NCBI RefSeq assembly: GCF_001424195.1 | Contig: NZ_LMOO01000008.1 | Location: 124,001 to 188,000 of the forward strand | Length of the DNA stretch: 64,000 nt | Direction: 5' to 3' | From: Cellulomonas sp. Leaf334 | Lineage (GTDB): Bacteria; Actinomycetota; Actinomycetes; Actinomycetales; Cellulomonadaceae | Shown: in pieces, positions 8,913 through 17,597 of the stretch | Layout of the letters: each line of letters starts with the position of its first letter | Numbering within the stretch: the stretch's first letter is position 1 | Notes under the pieces: model-generated | Databases searched by the model: none | Seen by the model: the letters and a program-made list of their open reading frames with translations, nothing else | Told to the model about the DNA's origin: nothing | Translations under genes and position numbers: made by a program

Positions 8913-10480
8913 AGGGCTCGATGATGAGACTCCGACCTCTGGCCGCCGCTGCCGCGGCTGCCGCCCTGCTCCTGACGGGTGCGACGACCGCCTCCGCGGG
9001 CGGCCGGCACCACGAGCACGACGGCCTCACCCGCCACGACCGCGCGGACCTGAAGCGCTGGGGCCACGACACGTGGGCGTCGTTCGTCGCGATGACGGAC
9101 GAGACCACGGGCCTGCCGGCCGACAACATCGACGCGTCCCTCGACGCGGCGACACGCTCCGGCTACACCTCGCCCACGAACATCGGCGCCTACCTGTGGT
9201 CGACGATCTCCGCGCAGGAGCTCGGGATCATCGGCAAGCGCGAGGCCAGGCAGCGGATGAAGCAGACGCTGGCCACGCTGGCGACGATGGAGCGGCACGA
9301 GCCGAGCGGCATGTTCTACAACTGGTACGACGAGGCCACCGCGGCGAAGCTCACGGTGTTCCCGACGGGCGAGACGATCTACCCGTTCCTGTCCTCGGTG
9401 GACAACGGGTGGATGGCCGCGGCCCTCATGGTGGTCCGCACCGCCGAGCCGTCCCTGCGCAGGCAGGCGGACGCACTCCTGGAGCCGATGAACTTCGCGG
9501 CGTTCTACGACCCGGCCGCGAACGGCGGCATCCCCGGGCGGGCCGGTCTGCTGCGCGGGGGGTTCTGGGCGGACCCGCCGAACGTGGAGACCGATCCCGG
9601 GACCGTCGACGGGTCGCCGGTGTACTTCACCAAGAACCACTACGACATCACCAACTCCGAGCCGCGGATCGCCAGCTACATCGGCATCGCTCGGGGTCAG
9701 ATCCCGGCCGCGCACTACTACGCGACGGCCCGCACGTTCCCAGCCAGCTGCGACTGGGACTGGCTGGAGCAGCGCCCGGTCGGCGTGACCCGCACGTACG
9801 AGGGCATCGAGGTCTTCGAGGGTGCGTTCACGTACCGCGGCATGCACATCGTCCCGAGCTGGGGCGGCGACATGTTCGAGGAGCTCATGCCCGACATGTT
9901 CGTGCCGGAGTCCGAGTGGGCCCCGAAGAGCTGGGGCGTCAACCACCCGCTCGCCGTCCGCGCGCACATCGAGCACGGCATGGACGAGGCCGGCTACGGC
10001 TACTGGGGCTTCTCGCCGGCCAGCGACCCGTTCGGCACGTACAACGTGTACGGCGTCGACGCGATCGGCATGGACCCCACCGGGTACCCGTCGGACGCGG
10101 AGAAGACGAACGTCGACGCGGGCTACGAGGGGTGCCGTCCGGCGACCAACCCGACACCGACGTTCGGTGACGGCGTCGTGACCCCGCACGCGTCCTTCCT
10201 CGCGCTGCCGTACGCACCGCGCGAGGCCGTGCAGAACCTGCGCAACATCGAGACGGTGCTCGGCGCGTACGGCGACGGCGGGTTCTACGACTCCGTCGCG
10301 GTCCGCTCCAACACCCAGGCGAAGCGGTACCTGTCGCTCGACCAGGGCATGGTGCTCGGCGCGCTGGGCAACGTGCTCGGCGGGAACGTCCTGCACGAGT
10401 CCTTCGGGACCCGGCAGGTCGAGAAGGTCCTGCGACCGCTCATCGGCCAGGAGGAGTTCAGCGCGGGGGTGATCAAGTGA
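8909..10480 (+). CDS. Secreted glucoamylase-like (PF10091/DUF3131-type) protein, probable glycosidase
   Basis: Predicted exported protein of 523 residues starting at the ATG overlapping the permease stop. Residues 1 to about 38 form a signal peptide (Arg, then a long Ala/Leu core, TTASAG). The mature part resembles the glucoamylase-like (alpha/alpha)6-barrel family: TSPTNIGAYLWSTISAQELG, MFYNWYDEATA, SSVDNGWMAAALMVVR, MHIVPSWGGDMFEELMP, a Glu/Asp-rich GYWGFSPASDPFGTY segment, then ASFLALPYAPREAV. Relatives include GH144 endo-beta-1,2-glucanases and the cyclisation or hydrolysis domains of beta-1,2-glucan synthases. It may therefore depolymerise a beta-glucan outside the cell to feed the importer. 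The family is a reasonable call; the substrate is unknown. Confidence 0.72.
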   Translation: MKGSMMRLRPLAAAAAAAALLLTGATTASAGGRHHEHDGLTRHDRADLKRWGHDTWASFVAMTDETTGLPADNIDASLDAATRSGYTSPTNIGAYLWSTISAQELGIIGKREARQRMKQTLATLATMERHEPSGMFYNWYDEATAAKLTVFPTGETIYPFLSSVDNGWMAAALMVVRTAEPSLRRQADALLEPMNFAAFYDPAANGGIPGRAGLLRGGFWADPPNVETDPGTVDGSPVYFTKNHYDITNSEPRIASYIGIARGQIPAAHYYATARTFPASCDWDWLEQRPVGVTRTYEGIEVFEGAFTYRGMHIVPSWGGDMFEELMPDMFVPESEWAPKSWGVNHPLAVRAHIEHGMDEAGYGYWGFSPASDPFGTYNVYGVDAIGMDPTGYPSDAEKTNVDAGYEGCRPATNPTPTFGDGVVTPHASFLALPYAPREAVQNLRNIETVLGAYGDGGFYDSVAVRSNTQAKRYLSLDQGMVLGALGNVLGGNVLHESFGTRQVEKVLRPLIGQEEFSAGVIK

Positions 10481-12297
10481 CCGAGGCACGCACGGACTGG
10501 GAGAACAGGATCGGGCGTCGCTCGGACACGACAGGGGCCCCAGGCGGGGCTGGAGCGATCCCCGTGCTCGCACCGCCGGCGGGGCTGTACGCCGCGCCGG
10601 GGGTGGGGCAGGTGACGCTGCACTGGGTGCCGGTCGACGGGGCCGTCGGGTACCAGGTCGTCCGCGACGGCGTCCCGCTCGACCACCAGGGCGGCGACGT
10701 CCTGGCGGTCCCGCACGGGCCGTACGCGGACACCACCGGCGAACCCGGCGTGCCGTACCGGTACGCGGTGGCGACGGTCACCGACGTCGACGTGACCGGC
10801 CCCGCCGGTGACGAGGTCGTCGCGGCCTCGCTGCCCGCCGGGGACGCGGGCGTCGAGGTCCTGGTGGACCTCGGGACCGTCGTCCGCGAGCTGCCCCGAC
10901 CGTGGCGGCCGATGATCGGCTCCGAGCACCTCAGCCTGCTGCTGAGCGACGAGACCGTGGGTGGGCAGAGCATCTCCGCCGACCTCACGTCGGCGTTGCG
11001 GGCGGCGCACGACGAGCTCGGCGTCGCGACGGTCCGCGCCCACGCGATCCTGTGCGACGACCTCGGCGTGTACCGCGAGGTCGACGGCGAGCCCGTGCAC
11101 GACTTCACGGGCGTCGACGCCACGTACGACGCGCTGCTGGCCCTCGGCCTGCGGCCCGTCGTCGAGCTGTCGTACATGCCGCGCGACCTGGCGTCCGACC
11201 CGGACGTGACCGTGTTCGACTACGGCGCGATCGTGTCCCCGCCGAAGGACTGGGACCGCTGGGCGGCGCTGGTCACCGACCTCGTCGGGCACCTGGTCCA
11301 GCGGTACGGGCTCGACGAGGTCCGCGACCGCTGGTCGTTCGAGGTGTGGAACGAGCCGAACCTCGAGGTGTTCTGGTCGGGCACGCGCGACGAGTTCTGG
11401 CGCCTGTACGACGTGACGGTGAACGCCGTGCGCGAGGTGGACGACCAGCTCGTCGTCGGTGGTCCGTCGACCGCGGCCGCAGGCTGGGTGGACGGGCTCC
11501 TGGAGCACGTCGCCTCCTCGGGCGCCCCGGTCGACTTCGTCTCGACGCACACCTACGGCAACGCACCGCTGGACGTGCGGGCGACCCTCGCGCGGCACGG
11601 GCGCGAGGACGCGCAGATCTGGTGGACCGAGTGGGGGGTCAGCCCGACGCACTTCGGCAACGCCAACGACGGCGTGTTCTCCGCTGCGTTCCTGGTCCGC
11701 GGGATGCGCTCGGCCGCCGGGCGCATCGACGCGCTGTCCTACTGGGTGGTCTCCGACCAGTTCGAGGAGCTCGGCCGCCCGCCGCGGCTGCTGCACGGCG
11801 GGTTCGGTCTGCGGACCGTCGGTGAGCTGCGCAAGCCGCGGTGGTGGGCGCTGTGGCTGCTGGAGCAGCTGGGGCGCGACGAGGTCGCGGCGACCGTGAC
11901 CGGCGACGGCGCGGACAGCCTGGTCGAGGTGTGGGCGTCGCGCGACGGCGACGACCGTGTCGCGATCGCGCTGTGGAACGGCACCCTGGACCAGTCGAAG
12001 GTCGACGGGTCCGCCCTCCTCGGCCGGACGGTCCAGGTCTCGGTGGACGGGCTGCCCGACGGCTCGTGGGCGGTGCGCGAGTCGCGGGTCGACGCCGACC
12101 ACTCCAACATCGCGGCCCTCTGGTCGTCGATGTCGGACGGTGCCGACTGGCCGACCGACGAGCAGTGGTCGACGCTGCGGGCCGCCGACCGGCTCGCGGT
12201 CACGGAGCGCCCGCTGGACGGGTCGACCCTGCTGGTCGACCTGCCCAACCCCTCGATCGTGCTCGTGGAGCTGGTCCGCGCGGTCCACGCGGGGTGA
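10477..12297 (+). CDS. GH39-family glycosidase (beta-xylosidase-like) with N-terminal Fn3-like domain
   Basis: Probable retaining beta-glycosidase of 606 residues without a signal peptide, so cytoplasmic. Residues about 30-115 look like a fibronectin type III-like fold (LHWVPVDGAVGYQVVRDGV, YRYAVATV). The catalytic TIM barrel carries the general acid/base Glu293 in VWNEPNLEVFW and the likely nucleophile Glu385 in WWTEWGVSP. The WNEPN signature and the spacing fit GH39 (beta-xylosidase or alpha-L-iduronidase group). A beta-sandwich tail follows (VAIALWNGTLDQSK). It overlaps the genes on both sides by 4 bp, so it likely acts on oligosaccharides brought in by the importer. The family is well supported; the true sugar is open. 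Confidence 0.85.
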   Translation: MTEARTDWENRIGRRSDTTGAPGGAGAIPVLAPPAGLYAAPGVGQVTLHWVPVDGAVGYQVVRDGVPLDHQGGDVLAVPHGPYADTTGEPGVPYRYAVATVTDVDVTGPAGDEVVAASLPAGDAGVEVLVDLGTVVRELPRPWRPMIGSEHLSLLLSDETVGGQSISADLTSALRAAHDELGVATVRAHAILCDDLGVYREVDGEPVHDFTGVDATYDALLALGLRPVVELSYMPRDLASDPDVTVFDYGAIVSPPKDWDRWAALVTDLVGHLVQRYGLDEVRDRWSFEVWNEPNLEVFWSGTRDEFWRLYDVTVNAVREVDDQLVVGGPSTAAAGWVDGLLEHVASSGAPVDFVSTHTYGNAPLDVRATLARHGREDAQIWWTEWGVSPTHFGNANDGVFSAAFLVRGMRSAAGRIDALSYWVVSDQFEELGRPPRLLHGGFGLRTVGELRKPRWWALWLLEQLGRDEVAATVTGDGADSLVEVWASRDGDDRVAIALWNGTLDQSKVDGSALLGRTVQVSVDGLPDGSWAVRESRVDADHSNIAALWSSMSDGADWPTDEQWSTLRAADRLAVTERPLDGSTLLVDLPNPSIVLVELVRAVHAG

Positions 12298-13769
12298 GCC
12301 CCTGGTGGCGCAGCGCCGTCGTGTACCAGGTGTACGTCCGCTCCTTCCTGGACGGGGACGGCGACGGCGTCGGTGACCTGGCGGGCCTGACCGCCGGGCT
12401 CGACGCCGTCGCGCGCCTGGGTGTCGACGCGGTGTGGCTCACGCCCGTGTACCGCTCGCCGCAGGCCGACCACGGGTACGACGTGGCCGACCACCGCGAC
12501 ATCGACCCGCTCTTCGGGGATCTCGCGGCGTTCGACCGGCTGGTCGAGGCGGCGCACGAGCGCGGGCTGCGGGTGCTCATGGACCTGGTCCCGAACCACG
12601 TGTCCGACCAGCACCCGTGGTTCGTCGCGGCCCGCGCCGGCGGCCCCGAGCGGGACCTGTTCCACATCCGTCCGCGGCCCACCGGCTGGCGGTCGATGTT
12701 CGGCGGGCCGGCCTGGTCGCCGCTGCCCGACGGCGACTGGTACCTGCACCTGTTCGCCCCGGAGCAGCCGGACCTGAACTGGGCGCACCCGGTGGTGCAG
12801 GCCGACTTCGCGGACACGCTGCGGTTCTGGCTGGCGCGCGGGGTCGACGGGTTCCGGGTGGACGTCGCCGGCGGGCTGGCCAAGGACCCCGGGTACGGCG
12901 AGGTCCGTCGCGGCACCCTGCACCCGCACTGGGACCGCCCGGAGGTCCACGACATCTACCGGTCCTGGCGTCACGTGCTGGGCAGCGCACCGGCGGTCGC
13001 GGAGGCCTGGGGGCCGCCCGAGCGCACCGCGGCGTTCGCCCGCGCCGACGAGCTCGGCCAGGCGTTCGCGTTCGACGTCCTGCGCACGCCCTGGCCCGCC
13101 GCGGCCCTGCGCCGGACCGTCGACGCCCAGCTCGCGGCGCACCGCGCGGTCGGGGCCCTGCCCGCGTGGGTGGCCGGCAACCACGACATCGCCCGGGTCG
13201 CGACGCGCCTCGGACCGGAGCGAGCCCTGGCGCTGCACCTGTTCCTGCTCGCCCTGCCCGGCGCGTTCTACCTGTACGCCGGCGACGAGCTGGGCCTGCC
13301 CGACGCCGACGTCCCGCCCGAGCTGTGGCAGGACCCGCAGTCGCTGCGGTCCGGCGGCCGGCTGCCCAACCGCGACGGGGCACGCGTGCCGCTGCCGTGG
13401 ACGTCCGGACCGGGCGTCGGCTTCACGACGGGAACGCCGTGGCTGCCGATCCCCGCGACCTGGCCCGTGTACGCGCGCGACCGGCAGGAGGCCGACCGCA
13501 CGTCGACCTGGTCGGTGCTCCGCCGCGCCCTCGTCGCCCGTCGGTGGCTGTGGACCACCGACGACCTGACCTGGCAAGACACCCGACCCGGCGTGCTCGT
13601 CGGCCGGCGCGGCGACGCGCTCGTCGTGCTCAACACGTCATCCCGCCTGTGGCGGCTGCCCGCCGGGACGACCGTCGTCGCCCGCAGCGGCACCGGCGCC
13701 GACCCGACGACCGTCACCCCCGCGGAGTGCGTCTGGCTGACGGATGAGCCGGTACGTTTCGCAGGGTGA
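12294..13769 (+). CDS. GH13 alpha-glucosidase-like enzyme
   Basis: Cytoplasmic alpha-amylase-superfamily glycosidase, 491 residues, starting at the GTG that overlaps the GH39 stop. It starts like oligo-1,6-glucosidases (WWRSAVVYQVYVRSFLDGDGDGVGDLAG). The catalytic set is complete: Asp190 (nucleophile, GFRVDVAGG), Glu237 (acid/base, VAEAWGPPE) and Asp298 (VAGNHDIAR). Typical GH13 region I (MDLVPNHVSDQHPWF) is present. An alpha-glucosidase beside a beta-acting GH39 suggests a heteroglycan or glycoside with mixed linkages, or two separate products of the same import system. The exact specificity is not visible. Confidence 0.9.
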   Translation: MSPWWRSAVVYQVYVRSFLDGDGDGVGDLAGLTAGLDAVARLGVDAVWLTPVYRSPQADHGYDVADHRDIDPLFGDLAAFDRLVEAAHERGLRVLMDLVPNHVSDQHPWFVAARAGGPERDLFHIRPRPTGWRSMFGGPAWSPLPDGDWYLHLFAPEQPDLNWAHPVVQADFADTLRFWLARGVDGFRVDVAGGLAKDPGYGEVRRGTLHPHWDRPEVHDIYRSWRHVLGSAPAVAEAWGPPERTAAFARADELGQAFAFDVLRTPWPAAALRRTVDAQLAAHRAVGALPAWVAGNHDIARVATRLGPERALALHLFLLALPGAFYLYAGDELGLPDADVPPELWQDPQSLRSGGRLPNRDGARVPLPWTSGPGVGFTTGTPWLPIPATWPVYARDRQEADRTSTWSVLRRALVARRWLWTTDDLTWQDTRPGVLVGRRGDALVVLNTSSRLWRLPAGTTVVARSGTGADPTTVTPAECVWLTDEPVRFAG

Positions 13770-14479
13770 GAACACGGGCAGCCCTGGTCGCTGCGCTGCT
13801 CGCCCTCGTGCTGGTCGGCTGCGCCCCGGACCCTGCCGAGCCCTCGCCGCCCCCGGCCCCGTCGGCCACGCCGACCCTCACCGCGGACCCGATGGACCCC
13901 ACCGGCATCCGCGCGACCGGCACCCCGGTCACCTCCGGTGCCGTGACGCTCACCGTCTCCGTCCCCGGTCTCGTGGTGGCGGTCGACCCCGACGGATCCG
14001 CCCGGGCGTCGGTCCCCGGCGACGTGCTGGTCGCCGCGCCCGAGGGTCTGACGATCACCGCCCTGTCCGACGGGACCGCCGCGGTCCGCGACGGCTCCGG
14101 CGCGTTCGTCGCCGGTCTGACCACGGACCCGTGGGGCACCGGCCTGGTCCAGGTGGGTCCCGACGTGGTCCGGCTCGACGACGCCGCCGACCTCTGGTTC
14201 ACCTCCGTCGCCGTCGAGAGCGCCGTCTGGGGCGAGGCGGAGGGCGGCCGGTCGCTCGCCGTCACGCCCAGCGCGTGGGCCCGTGCTCGCGGGCAGGCCG
14301 CGCAGGAGGGTCTGTGGGCGCAGGTCGTCGCCCTGGCACCCGAGGCGGACACCCCCGGCATGAAGGCGCAGCTCGAGTGCCACGAGCTCGGCGCCCCGGA
14401 CAAGGCCACCTGGAACCTGGAGCCGTGGCGGCCCGACGTCGACGCCATCGAGATGATCCGCGAGCGCTGCAACCCCTGA
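13766..14479 (+). CDS. DUF2599-domain lipoprotein
   Basis: Small surface lipoprotein of 237 residues and the last gene of the glycan operon, starting at the GTG overlapping the GH13 stop. The N-terminus RTRAALVAALLALVLVGC is a lipoprotein signal with lipobox LVGC. A Pro-rich stretch follows, then a beta-rich middle, and the C-terminal DUF2599 signature with Trp216 in WNLEPWRPDVD and the closing RCNP. DUF2599 proteins have no known role. The 4-bp coupling to GH13 implies it belongs to the same uptake system, perhaps binding or presenting the glycan at the cell surface; this is inference. Confidence 0.85.
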   Translation: MRTRAALVAALLALVLVGCAPDPAEPSPPPAPSATPTLTADPMDPTGIRATGTPVTSGAVTLTVSVPGLVVAVDPDGSARASVPGDVLVAAPEGLTITALSDGTAAVRDGSGAFVAGLTTDPWGTGLVQVGPDVVRLDDAADLWFTSVAVESAVWGEAEGGRSLAVTPSAWARARGQAAQEGLWAQVVALAPEADTPGMKAQLECHELGAPDKATWNLEPWRPDVDAIEMIRERCNP

Positions 14480-14483
14480 CGAG

Positions 14484-14527
14484 GCTCGGCCCGTCTCCCG
14501 CGGGATGCGCGAGGAGGCGGGCCGAGC
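14484..14527. terminator. Hairpin terminator between convergent operons
   Basis: Perfect 10-bp inverted repeat GCTCGGCCCG (14484-14493) and CGGGCCGAGC (14518-14527) with a 24-nt loop region, 5 bp after the DUF2599 stop and before the convergent acyl-CoA oxidase stop at 14589. There is no T-tract, as is usual in actinobacteria. It could serve both strands. Confidence 0.7.
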
Positions 14528-14588
14528 ACCCACCGCCCGGGGGGTGTGGCGGCGGGTCAGCGCGCCGGATCGGCGCGCGGTCTGCGGG

Positions 14589-16664
14589 TCAGCGCTTGTG
14601 CTTCTCCGAGACGGGGGCGTCGCCCGAGGCGCGCTGCGCCCGGTAGTAGGCGCGCGCCTCGTCCTGCCGGGCCTGCTCGGCTCCCGACGCGATGGGTGCC
14701 CGCAGGTGCGCCTGCTCGTAGCCGAACGCGTCGACGAGCGACTGCGCGTGCGGGCGCAGCCGCGCCAGCAGCCGGTCGATGTACGACGTCACGGTGCGGG
14801 CGCGCCCGGCGGACAGCCGGCCGTTCAGCAGGTACCAGGTGAGGTTCCGCTCGATGACCGTGAGCCCGAACAGGTCCCGGACCCACGTGAGGATCTGGCG
14901 GGTGCCGGGGTCGGTGACGCGCTCCAGCGCGGCCGTGAACGACTCCCACTGCACCAGCTCGGCGTGCGCGCGGGCCGCCGCGATGAGCTCGTGCTGGTGG
15001 GCGTTGAACAGTGCCGCGGCGGTCGCGGGGTCGGCCTTCTGCGCCGGGCGCAGCCCCTGGGCGACCTCGGCGACCATCGTCTCGACGCGGTCCACCAGCA
15101 GCTCGCGCTGGGTGGCCGTCTCGCGGAGCTGACCGGCCGAGCGGCGCGGGTCGCCGACGTCGGCGATGGTCTGCACGGCACGGTGCAGAGGTGTGCGGAA
15201 CCGGGCGGCGTCGGACGCGCGCTCGGCCACCATGCGGGCGACCTTCGTCGCGTCGAGGTGCTTGAAGCTCTTCGCGTAGTCGGTGAGCAGACGCTTCCCG
15301 ACGAGCTGCAGCAGGACCGTGTTGTCGCCCTCGAACGTCGCGTACACGTCCATGTCGGCGCGCAGCCCGGTGATCCGGTTCTCCGCGAGGAACCCGGCCC
15401 CGCCGCACGCCTCGCGGGCGACCTGGAGCGTGTTCAGCGCATGCCACGTCGACGCCGGCTTGAGCGCCGCGGCGAGCGTCTCCAGGTCCTCGCGCGTCTC
15501 CGGGGTGTCGTTGCGGCCCGAGAACACGTCGTCGAACGCGGCGAGCAGGTCCTCGTGCGCGAACCCGGCGGCGTACGTCTCGGCGAGCAGCGGGAGCAGG
15601 CGGCGCTGGTGCTCGGCGTAGTCGAGGATGACGACCTCGTCGGTGGGCGACGCGCCGTTGAACTGGCGGCGCTGGTTGCCGTACGTGATCGCGATGGTCA
15701 GACCGATGCGGGCGGCCGTGACCGCGGCGCCGTCGAGCGAGACGCGACCCTGCACGAGCGTGCCCAGCATCGTGAAGAACCGGCGACCCGGGCTCGCGAT
15801 GGGCGACGAGTAGGTGCCGTCCTCGTCCACGTCGCCGTAACGGTTCAGCAGGTTCGTGCGCGGGACGCGGACCTGGTCGAACCAGAGCCGGCCGTTGTCG
15901 ATGCCGTTCAGGCCGCCCTTGAGCCCGTCGTCCTCACCGCCGACGCCGGGCAGGAACTCCATCGTGGCCTCGTCGCGGATCGGGACGTAGAACGCGTGCA
16001 CCCCGTGGTCGGTCCCCGCGGTGATCAGCCGCGCGAACACGGTGGCCGCGGTGCCGTGCACCCCGGCGTTCCCGAGGTAGTCCTTCCACGCCGCACGGAA
16101 CGGCGTGTGGATGACGAACTCCTGCGTCGCCGGGTCGTACGTCGCGGTCGTGCCGATGGCGGCGACGTCCGAGCCGTGGCCCGTCTCCGTCATCGCGAAC
16201 GCGCCCGGGACCTTGACCGACAGCGCGTCGGCCAGGAACTCGTCGTGGTTGCGCTCGGTGCCCAGGTGGTAGATCGCGGACGCGAACAGCCCCCACTGCA
16301 CACCCGACTTGATCTGCAGCGACGGGTCCGCGTGGGTGAGCTCCTCGAACCGGGCGAGGAAGCCGCCGTGGTCCTCCGCACCGCCGAAGCGCTCCGGGAA
16401 CGAGCGGTGAACGTCACCCTCGGCGGCGAGCAGGCGGAGCTGGCCGAGGACGCGCTCGCGGTGGTCGGCCAGGGACTGGCCCTCGATCCGGTGGAACCGC
16501 TCGTCGGCCATCAGCTTGCGCGCGGCGAGCCGGAGCTCCGGGTAGTGGCCCAGCAGGACCTGCTGCAGGTGCGCGATGTCGACGTTGGTGACGTCGGCGT
16601 CGAGGCGGGGGTCGCCCGCCTCGGGCGCGTCGACGGTGAGGCGCGGGTTGGTGGTGGTCGTCAT
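14589..16664 (-). CDS. Acyl-CoA oxidase/dehydrogenase family flavoenzyme
   Basis: FAD enzyme introducing the alpha-beta double bond into acyl-CoA, first step of beta-oxidation. The 691-residue length and C-terminal extension match the acyl-CoA oxidase (ACOX) group, not the about 380-residue dehydrogenases. Visible motifs: FAMTETGHGSDVAAIGTTATYD (flavin/substrate site), YGNQRRQF, EACGGAGFLAENRI and TFEGDNTVLLQLVGK. ATG at 16664 overlaps the TetR stop by 4 bp, so the two are co-transcribed. The divergent thiolase-reductase-hydratase genes would complete the cycle. Whether it uses oxygen or an electron carrier cannot be read from sequence. Confidence 0.88.
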   Translation of the reverse strand: MTTTTNPRLTVDAPEAGDPRLDADVTNVDIAHLQQVLLGHYPELRLAARKLMADERFHRIEGQSLADHRERVLGQLRLLAAEGDVHRSFPERFGGAEDHGGFLARFEELTHADPSLQIKSGVQWGLFASAIYHLGTERNHDEFLADALSVKVPGAFAMTETGHGSDVAAIGTTATYDPATQEFVIHTPFRAAWKDYLGNAGVHGTAATVFARLITAGTDHGVHAFYVPIRDEATMEFLPGVGGEDDGLKGGLNGIDNGRLWFDQVRVPRTNLLNRYGDVDEDGTYSSPIASPGRRFFTMLGTLVQGRVSLDGAAVTAARIGLTIAITYGNQRRQFNGASPTDEVVILDYAEHQRRLLPLLAETYAAGFAHEDLLAAFDDVFSGRNDTPETREDLETLAAALKPASTWHALNTLQVAREACGGAGFLAENRITGLRADMDVYATFEGDNTVLLQLVGKRLLTDYAKSFKHLDATKVARMVAERASDAARFRTPLHRAVQTIADVGDPRRSAGQLRETATQRELLVDRVETMVAEVAQGLRPAQKADPATAAALFNAHQHELIAAARAHAELVQWESFTAALERVTDPGTRQILTWVRDLFGLTVIERNLTWYLLNGRLSAGRARTVTSYIDRLLARLRPHAQSLVDAFGYEQAHLRAPIASGAEQARQDEARAYYRAQRASGDAPVSEKHKR

Positions 16665-17494
16665 CGGGACTCCTCGGGAGACGTGCGGTTGCGGTCACGG
16701 GCCAGGAGCCCGACGGGTCCGGCCCAGAGCCATGCGGCGACCTGGGCGGTGAGCTCTTCGCGGTCCGGGCTGGCTGGCTCGTCGCGGTGGGCCAGCCACC
16801 ACTCGCCGGAGCCGCGGACGAAGCCGACGGCACCGGCGGCCCAGGACTCGGCCAGCGCGACGCGGGCGGCGAGTGCGCTGTCGTCCTCTTCCGAGGCTTC
16901 CGGCCGGCGTGCCGTCCGCCGACCGTCGTGCTCCTCCGTCAGTCCCCGGGCGAACGGTGCGGCGACGAGCGCGGTGACCGAGTCGAGGAAGTGCCCGAGC
17001 GGGCCACCCGACTCCACCGAGCCGTTGCGCGTCACGAACGCGTAGACGTTGGGCGACGACTCGATCATCTCGAGGTACACCGCGACCATCGCCCGCAACC
17101 CGTCGCGGGGGGTCGGCGCGATCCGCAGGACGCCCTCGAGCGCCCCCTGGATCTGCAGCACGACGGCCTCGGCGACGGCGATCTGCAGGCCGGTCTTGTC
17201 CGCGAAGTACCGGTAGACGATCGACTTGGAGGTGCCCGCGGCGGCCGCGATCTCCTCCATCGACACGTCGGGGCCCTTGTGGTGGACCGTCCGGCGCGCG
17301 ATGCGCACCAGCTCCGCGCGGCGGGCCTCGCGGTGGTCGGCCCAGCGGGTCGACCGGCCGTCGGCGGCGAAGGCGTCCTCAGCAGGACGTCTGGTCGCGG
17401 GGGGCGTCGGAAGGGCCGGTCGCGCACGACCGGCCTCGGTGTTCAGCAGCGTGAGGGCCGTCGCCTTCGACTGGCCCGGTGTGACAGGGCTCAC
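16661..17494 (-). CDS. TetR-family regulator of the fatty-acid locus
   Basis: Repressor with an N-terminal TetR helix-turn-helix (RRAELVRIARRTVHHKGPDVSMEEIAAAAGTSKSIVYRYFADKTGLQIAVAE) and a variable ligand domain. It lies upstream of the acyl-CoA oxidase and divergent from the thiolase operon, so it probably controls both in response to an acyl-CoA. The open frame extends to 17620, but that overlaps the thiolase start. GTG at 17494 is preferred. It has no Shine-Dalgarno, and a -10-like GATACC lies about 9 bp upstream, so the transcript could be leaderless. Confidence 0.85.
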   Translation of the reverse strand: MSPVTPGQSKATALTLLNTEAGRARPALPTPPATRRPAEDAFAADGRSTRWADHREARRAELVRIARRTVHHKGPDVSMEEIAAAAGTSKSIVYRYFADKTGLQIAVAEAVVLQIQGALEGVLRIAPTPRDGLRAMVAVYLEMIESSPNVYAFVTRNGSVESGGPLGHFLDSVTALVAAPFARGLTEEHDGRRTARRPEASEEDDSALAARVALAESWAAGAVGFVRGSGEWWLAHRDEPASPDREELTAQVAAWLWAGPVGLLARDRNRTSPEESR

Positions 17495-17597
17495 GAGACC
17501 GAAGGTATCAGGTACTGTGGGTTTCGGACACCACGTCATCATCATCGAGCCTCCGCGCTCGGCACCGCTCAGCGACGAAGCGAGAGGAACGCGCCCC
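17495..17597. promoter_or_regulatory. Divergent promoter region of the fatty-acid genes
   Basis: This 103-bp gap must hold promoters for TetR-oxidase (minus) and thiolase-FabG4-MaoC (plus). CCGAA at 17499-17503 and TTCGG at 17522-17526 form an imperfect inverted frame around GGTATCAGGTACTGTGGG, a plausible TetR operator. On the plus strand TACTGT (17513-17518) could be a -10. The ribosome site GAGAGGAA for the thiolase is at 17582-17589. Assignments are by form and position only. Confidence 0.45.

Noticed and set aside
8909..10480. Assignment of the secreted protein as a definite beta-1,2-glucanase
   Set aside because: Only family-level similarity is visible; catalytic residues of GH144 could not be matched with certainty.
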